NCBI RefSeq assembly: GCF_009467805.1
Contig: NZ_WIAY01000001.1
Coordinates: 186,001 to 250,000 of the forward strand
Direction of reading: 5' to 3'
Length of the DNA stretch: 64,000 nucleotides
Source: Stenotrophomonas nematodicola
GTDB taxonomy: Bacteria; Pseudomonadota; Gammaproteobacteria; Xanthomonadales; Xanthomonadaceae
How positions within the stretch are numbered: position 1 is the stretch's first letter; each line of letters starts with the position of its first letter. The notes beneath the pieces are model-generated. The model saw only the letters and a list, made by a program, of their open reading frames with translations. It was not told where the DNA came from and searched no databases. The position numbers and the translations under genes are program-made. Positions 59,163-64,000 of this stretch are shown here, piece by piece.

Positions 59163-59510
59163 ATGCGTCGCTCTCTGCCTGCTATTCGTATATACCTGAT
59201 GCTGCTGCTTTTGGCGGCGTTCGTGGTCGTGCCTGTGGCCGAGGCATTGGCGTGCGCGCAAGAAGCGACGGTCAGCGTGGGCGATGTGCACGCCTTGCAA
59301 AGTGATTCAGACTCCGAGTCGAGCAAGAGCAAGGATTCGTCCAGTGCCGATGCCTGTGGCCATGGGCATTGCCACCATTCAACGGCAAGCCTCCCAGCTG
59401 CCGGTCACGACGATCTGTTCGCCGATGGCCGGATTTCGCTGCACAGTACCGAGCACGGGGACGTCTACGCCCTCCGACTCGACGGACCCATGCGCCCCCC
59501 CCGTATCTGA
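59163..59510 (+). CDS. CzcI-like exported metal-binding protein, copy 2
   Basis: 115 residues. Signal peptide MRRSLPAIRIYLMLLLLAAFVVVPVAEALAC, a Ser/Asp-rich linker (DSDSESSKSKDSSS), the metal motif ACGHGHCHHSTA and the ending MRPPRI shared with the copy at 56022. It stands 56 bp before czcC on the same strand, the normal place for this family. Likely a periplasmic Zn/Cd-binding modulator of the efflux pump. Confidence 0.78.
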   Translation: MRRSLPAIRIYLMLLLLAAFVVVPVAEALACAQEATVSVGDVHALQSDSDSESSKSKDSSSADACGHGHCHHSTASLPAAGHDDLFADGRISLHSTEHGDVYALRLDGPMRPPRI

Positions 59511-59566
59511 TCTGGCTCTGCCCCGCATTTGCGGGTAGTTCGCTCAGATAATTTACGGGAGTTTTT

Positions 59567-60820
59567 ATGTCGATTTTGACGGGTCGGTCGCTTTCAGCGA
59601 CCGGGTTGGCTGTCGCTGTTCTGCTGGCGTTGGTGCCAACCGGGCATGTAGCTGCTCAAACTGCACCATCTTACGAATCGTTGCTTTCTCGCTTGAACCA
59701 GATGCCTGCGACGGTCCAAGGCGTCGCGCTGGCTGAGGCAGCCGAGGCGCGGGTACAACAGGCTCGGGCACTGCCCAATCCGACGGTCTCCATCGAAGCG
59801 GAGAACGCCTACGGCACTGGTCCCTACAAAGGTTTCTCAAACGCTGACAGCATTGTCACCCTCTCCCAGCCGCTGGAGATTTGGGGTCAACGAGGGGCCC
59901 GAGTGCGCGCCGCGCGTGCGGAGGCTGGGGCTGCAGGCTTGCGGGGTGATCTGATGCGCAGTGACGCAGCGGGTCGCCTGGCTGCGACATACGCCGAAGC
60001 AGAGGCTGCGCTGCGCCGATATGAGTTGGCCAGCGAGGCATTGGCCTTGATTGAACAGGACGCCAAGGCGGTAGCTGCGATGGTCAGCGAGGGACGTGAG
60101 CCCAACCTGCGCGGTGTGCAGGCACGGAGCGAGGTCGCCAATGCAAAGGCCAGCCTAGATGAGGCCGAGGCCTACCGGGATGCGGCGCTTGCTCGCCTAG
60201 CCGGGGTGTCCTTAGTGGACAGCCCGCTGACCGACATCGGCGAAAGCCTGCTTGACCGAGTGCCCTCTCACCCAATTGACAATGAGGCCGCCCCGCTTGC
60301 CGTTCGTATCGCCCAAGCCGAAGCGGACGCCTCCGGCCGCCTTATCGATGTTGAGCGCAAGCGTGCGTTGCCACAACTGAGTGCATCCGTGGCTCAGACG
60401 CGCTTCCGCCAAGCGGGCGACCAAGCTTACAACGTGGGCATCAGCCTTTCGATCCCCCTATTCGATCGTAACCGCGGTGCGATCCAGGCGGCCTATGCGG
60501 AACAACGTGCTGCCGAAGCGGTTCTGGAGGCTCAGAGGCGTGACAGTGAGGCGGCCCGTTTGGGAGCGGTAGCGAGTCTCAAGGCATCCAACAGCCGCGC
60601 ACGAGCAGCGGATGAAAGCGTACAGGCCGCAGATGAAGCCTATCGGCTGGCCCGCATCGGATTTGAGGCAGGTCGTATATCGCAATTGGAGCTGCGCAGC
60701 ACGCGATCAACCCTGATCGCTGCGCGTGGCAGTGCTGTGGATGCCCGTCTTAGCCGGGTGGCAGCAGAAATCGACCTCGCCCGCCTTGAAGGGCGCGCAC
60801 CGTTTGTGGAGGCAAAATGA
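59567..60820 (+). CDS. czcC: CzcC outer-membrane efflux channel
   Basis: 417 residues. Signal peptide (LAVAVLLALVPTGHVAAQ), then two outer-membrane-efflux repeats of the TolC type (LPNPTVSIEAENAYGTGPYKG, QPLEIWGQRGARVRAAR in the first half; VGISLSIPLFDRNRGAIQAAYAEQ in the second). It forms the outer-membrane part of the CzcCBA pump. Its stop overlaps the czcB start by 4 bp. Confidence 0.93.
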   Translation: MSILTGRSLSATGLAVAVLLALVPTGHVAAQTAPSYESLLSRLNQMPATVQGVALAEAAEARVQQARALPNPTVSIEAENAYGTGPYKGFSNADSIVTLSQPLEIWGQRGARVRAARAEAGAAGLRGDLMRSDAAGRLAATYAEAEAALRRYELASEALALIEQDAKAVAAMVSEGREPNLRGVQARSEVANAKASLDEAEAYRDAALARLAGVSLVDSPLTDIGESLLDRVPSHPIDNEAAPLAVRIAQAEADASGRLIDVERKRALPQLSASVAQTRFRQAGDQAYNVGISLSIPLFDRNRGAIQAAYAEQRAAEAVLEAQRRDSEAARLGAVASLKASNSRARAADESVQAADEAYRLARIGFEAGRISQLELRSTRSTLIAARGSAVDARLSRVAAEIDLARLEGRAPFVEAK

Positions 60821-62070
60821 ACAAGTACGGAAACAAGACGCTCATCGGAGCGACGCTGCTGGCTACCTTGATGATGACCGGCGCGCTGACCTCATGCAGT
60901 GGCGGGGCGCAGGAGGATGCCAAATCCACCGGTACGGAGGCAGAAAAGCCGGCTGGAAAGGATGATGGTCACGACGATCACGCAGCTGACGCAAAGCCGG
61001 GCTCCGCCGAGGCGCACAGTGAAGGTGATGGTGATGGCGAACATGGCGAAGAGGAGTCCGAGGAAGGTGTAGTCAAGCTGACGCCTGACCAGATCAAGGC
61101 ATCTGGCATCGGCGTGGTGGCTGTCGGCCGCGGCGGTGGCGCATCGACCCGCCTTGCAGGTCGCGTCGAGCCGGCCATCGGGGGGCGTGCTGCCATCGCC
61201 TCAACGGTCACCGGCCGCGTTGAGCGCGTGCTTGTTGCGCCGGGTACAGCCGTCAAGAGCAACCAGCCCCTGGTGATCATTGTCAGTGGAGAAGCTGCGA
61301 CCTTCAAAGCCGCCGCCACTGCCGCTGCGGCGGAGGCCGAAGCCATTCGCCTGGCCTACGGCCGCGACAAGTCTCTTGTCGAGCAGGGCGTAGTGGCTCG
61401 CCAGGAGCTGGAGGCCTCGCGCGCGCGCTCTTTGGCCGCTGATGCCGCCGCTAGTGCTGCACGTGCACAGGTAGCGGCCAGTGGATCTCCGGACAGTTCC
61501 GGCCGGGTGACAATCTCCAGTCCTGTCGCTGGCGTGGTTGGCAACGTCCAAGTGACGCCCGGTGGTGTCGTCTCAGCTGGAACGCTTGTTGCGGAGGTTT
61601 CCAATCCGGACATGAATGAACTCGTATTCACTGCACCGCCAGCACTGGCCACTCTCGCGGTGCCCGGAATGAAGCTGGAAGTGACTGGCCCGGGCGGAAG
61701 CTTCGAAGCTGAGGTGATTGCCGCCGCTGCGAATGTGATGCAGCAGGGAGGCACCGCGACCATTCGCGCCAAACCAATTTCGGAGAAGTTGCCACCGGCC
61801 GGCTCCCCCGTTTCGGCCGTCATCATCGCCGATAGTGCCGCTGAAGGTATGAGTGTGCCGGCGGATGCGGTCCAAAGCGTTGATGGCAGAAGTGTTGTCT
61901 TCGTTGCCGTCCAGGGTGGTTTCCAGGCTACGCCGGTACTCGCTGGTCGTCGTGCAGGTAATCGAATCGAAATCCTTAACGGCCTGACAGGTAGTGAGCG
62001 CCTCGTAGGCGCCAATGCCTTCCTGCTCAAAGCCGAACTGGCCAAGGGCGAAGCCGAGCACGGCCACTAA
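60817..62070 (+). CDS. czcB: CzcB periplasmic adaptor of metal RND efflux
   Basis: 417 residues. Lipoprotein-like signal (LLATLMMTGALTSCSG; Cys is the likely lipid site) followed by an acidic, His-rich metal-binding region (DDGHDDHAADAKPGS, SEGDGDGEHGEEESEEG). Barrel-sandwich halves (GRAAIASTVTGRVERVLVAPGTAV and SPVAGVVGNVQVTPGGVVSAGTLV) flank an alpha-hairpin, as in membrane-fusion proteins. It links CzcA to CzcC and may pass metal from its N-terminus. Confidence 0.93.
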   Translation: MNKYGNKTLIGATLLATLMMTGALTSCSGGAQEDAKSTGTEAEKPAGKDDGHDDHAADAKPGSAEAHSEGDGDGEHGEEESEEGVVKLTPDQIKASGIGVVAVGRGGGASTRLAGRVEPAIGGRAAIASTVTGRVERVLVAPGTAVKSNQPLVIIVSGEAATFKAAATAAAAEAEAIRLAYGRDKSLVEQGVVARQELEASRARSLAADAAASAARAQVAASGSPDSSGRVTISSPVAGVVGNVQVTPGGVVSAGTLVAEVSNPDMNELVFTAPPALATLAVPGMKLEVTGPGGSFEAEVIAAAANVMQQGGTATIRAKPISEKLPPAGSPVSAVIIADSAAEGMSVPADAVQSVDGRSVVFVAVQGGFQATPVLAGRRAGNRIEILNGLTGSERLVGANAFLLKAELAKGEAEHGH

Positions 62071-62085
62071 GGGAACTCATACACC

Positions 62086-64000
62086 ATGTTCAAGATCATC
62101 ATTGAAGCAGCGGTCAAGTTCCGTTGGCTCGTGGTGTTTCTGGCTGCTTCGATTGCCTGCTTTGGCTTGTTCCAACTGAGCAAGCTGCCAGTCGATGCTG
62201 TACCAGATATCACCAACCGCCAGGTTCAGATCAATACCATCGCACCTGCCCTTACTCCGGAGCAGATTGAACGCCAGGTCACCTATCCTCTGGAGACGGC
62301 CTTGGCCGGCATCCCAGGTCTGAACACCACTCGCTCCCTATCACGCAATGGCTTCTCTCAGGTCACCGCGATCTTCACTGATCAGACCGACATCTATTTC
62401 GCCCGCCAGCAGGTGGCAGAGCGGATGCGGGAGGCTGCCGGAGATCTGCCCGAGGGCGTGTCCCCCATGCTCTCCCCGGTTACAACCGGGCTGGGCGAGG
62501 TTCTCATGTGGACGGTGGACTTCAAGCCATTCGACCCCAAGAAGCTGGCCAAGCCCGGCCAGGCTGGCTGGCAAGAGGGTGAGGTCTACCTGACACCAGA
62601 GGGCGATCGTCTTGGAACCGCCCAGGAGCGCGCAACGTACCTGCGTACTGTCCAGGACTGGATCATCGCACCACAGATGCGCTCCAGCCCCGGCCTGGCC
62701 GGTGTTGATACGGTGGGTGGGTACGTCAAGGAATACGGCATCTACCCCGACAGCGCTCGACTGGCGGCATACAACTTGGGTCTGGCCGATCTGGTCCAAG
62801 CACTGGAACGCTCCAACGTCCAGGCTGGCGCGGGTTTCGTCCAGCGTGCGGGCGAAGGCCTGGTCGTTAGGGCAGACGGCCTTGCCCTGACGACCGACGA
62901 CTTGGCTCAGTCGCCGGTGGCCACCAAGGACGGTGTGGTCATCCGGGTGGCCGATGTTGCCGAGGTCGGTATGGGGCGCGCCCCACGGCTTGGTGCAGCT
63001 AGCCGAAATGGTCATGAGGCGGTACTGGGCACGGCACTGATGATCGCCGGCGGCAACAGCCGCACCGTCGCTCAAGCTGCAGCTGAGCGCCTGGCACAGG
63101 TCAATGAATCTCTGCCCGCCGATATCTTCGCAGAGCCAGTGCTGGACCGTAGTGTGCTGGTTAACTCCACTGTCAAGACTGTCGCCAAGAACCTGACCGA
63201 AGGTGCCCTGCTGGTCGTAGTTGTGCTGTTCCTGCTCCTGGGCAACCTGCGTGCGGCAGCCATCACCGCATTGGTCATTCCGCTGTCGTTCCTGTTCGCT
63301 GTTATCGGCATGAACAAGTTCGGTATCAGCGGCAACCTGATGAGCTTGGGTGCGCTGGACTTCGGAATCCTTGTAGATGGCGCGGTAATTGTGATCGAGT
63401 CCACCCTGCTGATGCTTGGCAAGCGGCGTGCCGAACTTGGCCGACCCCTCAATGCCATGGAGCGACTGCGTGTAGCCGCCGACTCGGCGAGGAAGATGGC
63501 GCGTCCTGCAGCCTTCGGTCAGGTGATCATCCTGTTGGTGTTCGCACCGATCCTTACCTTGGAAGGTGTGGAAGGCAAGACGTTCCACCCGATGGCCGCC
63601 ACCTTCATGCTCGCCCTCGTTGGCGCATTCATCTTCTCCTTTACCTTCGTACCGGCGATGGCTGCCCTGCTGGTCAGGGAGCCCAAGCTCCACGCGAAGA
63701 AGGAAGGACACGAGGGCGACCAGGACGAAGAACATGAGACAGCCATCATCCGCGTCCTGCGCGGCCGCATCGAACCGGTGATCCAAGCGGCGATTCGTAG
63801 GCCCAAGGCAGTGTTCGCTGGCGCCCTCGTGATGCTCGCAATGGGCGTGGTCGGCTTTACGATGCTGGGTCGAGAATTCATGCCAACGCTTGATGAGGGA
63901 AACCTCGCTATGCAGGCGTTGCGTGTGCCATCTACGTCGCTTGAGCAATCGTTGGCTATGCAGTTGGCGCTGGAGAAGGCCATTGCTGCTGAACCAGAGG
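62086..64000 (+). CDS. czcA: CzcA heavy-metal RND transporter, C-terminus cut by window edge
   Basis: About 638 residues visible from ATG 62086 (MFKIIIEAAVKFRWLVV); the family is about 1,050. The porter domain starts FQLSKLPVDAVPDITNRQVQINT. TM4 carries the proton-relay signature DFGILVDGAVIVIES, which marks the HME-RND group that exports Zn, Co and Cd. The loop KLHAKKEGHEGDQDEEHE is His/Glu-rich. A pump with CzcB and CzcC driven by protons. No frameshift in the visible part. Confidence 0.95.
   Translation, partial: MFKIIIEAAVKFRWLVVFLAASIACFGLFQLSKLPVDAVPDITNRQVQINTIAPALTPEQIERQVTYPLETALAGIPGLNTTRSLSRNGFSQVTAIFTDQTDIYFARQQVAERMREAAGDLPEGVSPMLSPVTTGLGEVLMWTVDFKPFDPKKLAKPGQAGWQEGEVYLTPEGDRLGTAQERATYLRTVQDWIIAPQMRSSPGLAGVDTVGGYVKEYGIYPDSARLAAYNLGLADLVQALERSNVQAGAGFVQRAGEGLVVRADGLALTTDDLAQSPVATKDGVVIRVADVAEVGMGRAPRLGAASRNGHEAVLGTALMIAGGNSRTVAQAAAERLAQVNESLPADIFAEPVLDRSVLVNSTVKTVAKNLTEGALLVVVVLFLLLGNLRAAAITALVIPLSFLFAVIGMNKFGISGNLMSLGALDFGILVDGAVIVIESTLLMLGKRRAELGRPLNAMERLRVAADSARKMARPAAFGQVIILLVFAPILTLEGVEGKTFHPMAATFMLALVGAFIFSFTFVPAMAALLVREPKLHAKKEGHEGDQDEEHETAIIRVLRGRIEPVIQAAIRRPKAVFAGALVMLAMGVVGFTMLGREFMPTLDEGNLAMQALRVPSTSLEQSLAMQLALEKAIAAEPE

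Noticed and set aside
62341..63948. 535-codon open frame opposite czcA
   Set aside because: Antisense of a clear RND transporter; His/Gln-rich composition typical of shadows.

Overview
The window looks like chromosome of a high-GC gammaproteobacterium. The gene content (thermostable-hemolysin operon, ars/acr3/trxB cluster, many two-component systems, old-yellow-enzyme cluster) suggests a Xanthomonadaceae member such as Stenotrophomonas or Pseudoxanthomonas. That assignment is from gene content only. About 1-31 kb reads as core or long-resident DNA. About 31.7-64 kb is mobile and accessory DNA.

1-8.4 kb is a stress module. It holds three universal stress proteins, an MgtC/DUF4010 membrane protein, a beta-CASP metallo-beta-lactamase, a phosphoribosyltransferase-like protein, a GNAT acetyltransferase, an SDR and a Crp/Fnr regulator. 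Five FNR/DNR-type palindromes (TTGAY-N4-RTCAA) sit in its promoter regions, so it is probably a low-oxygen or nitrosative regulon run by the regulator encoded in it. 8.4-11.2 kb holds a hybrid sensor kinase and an OmpR-type regulator. 11.3-17.7 kb is one tightly packed seven-gene operon: thermostable-hemolysin-family protein, AMP-forming ligase, heme-oxygenase-fold enzyme, SDR, TPR protein, response regulator and kinase. Upstream lie three PmrA/QseB-like half-sites at exact 11-bp spacing. I think it is a self-regulated biosynthetic system whose product is unknown. 18.0-20.1 kb is a TonB receptor under a convincing Zur box.

20.2-26.8 kb is an arsenic/chromate cluster: flavoprotein, trxB, acr3, thioredoxin-type arsC and arsR on the minus strand, then arsH, glutaredoxin-type arsC and chrA on the plus strand. 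27.0-31.7 kb is a TetR-associated redox cluster (quinone-reductase-like enzyme, hydrolase, SDR, OYE).

From 31.8 kb come a decayed IS3 element and a TniA-TniB-TniQ transposition module. Next to it is a three-gene ADA/HAM1/SIR2 operon matching the Kongming (KomABC) anti-phage system. Three uncharacterised genes follow, one with a HEPN-like RX5H motif, then an IS3 remnant and a Gabija-type pair (OLD nuclease plus UvrD helicase). 47-54.6 kb carries Tn3-family functions: a TnpS-like tyrosine recombinase, a TnpT/KfrA-like protein, a 997-residue TnpA and a second tyrosine recombinase whose gene overlaps cadR.

55-64 kb is metal and polymyxin resistance: cadR with a MerR-type promoter, a CDF transporter, a czcI-like gene, an arnT fragment, eptA-dgkA, a second czcI-like gene, and czcCBA. 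czcA runs off the window end.
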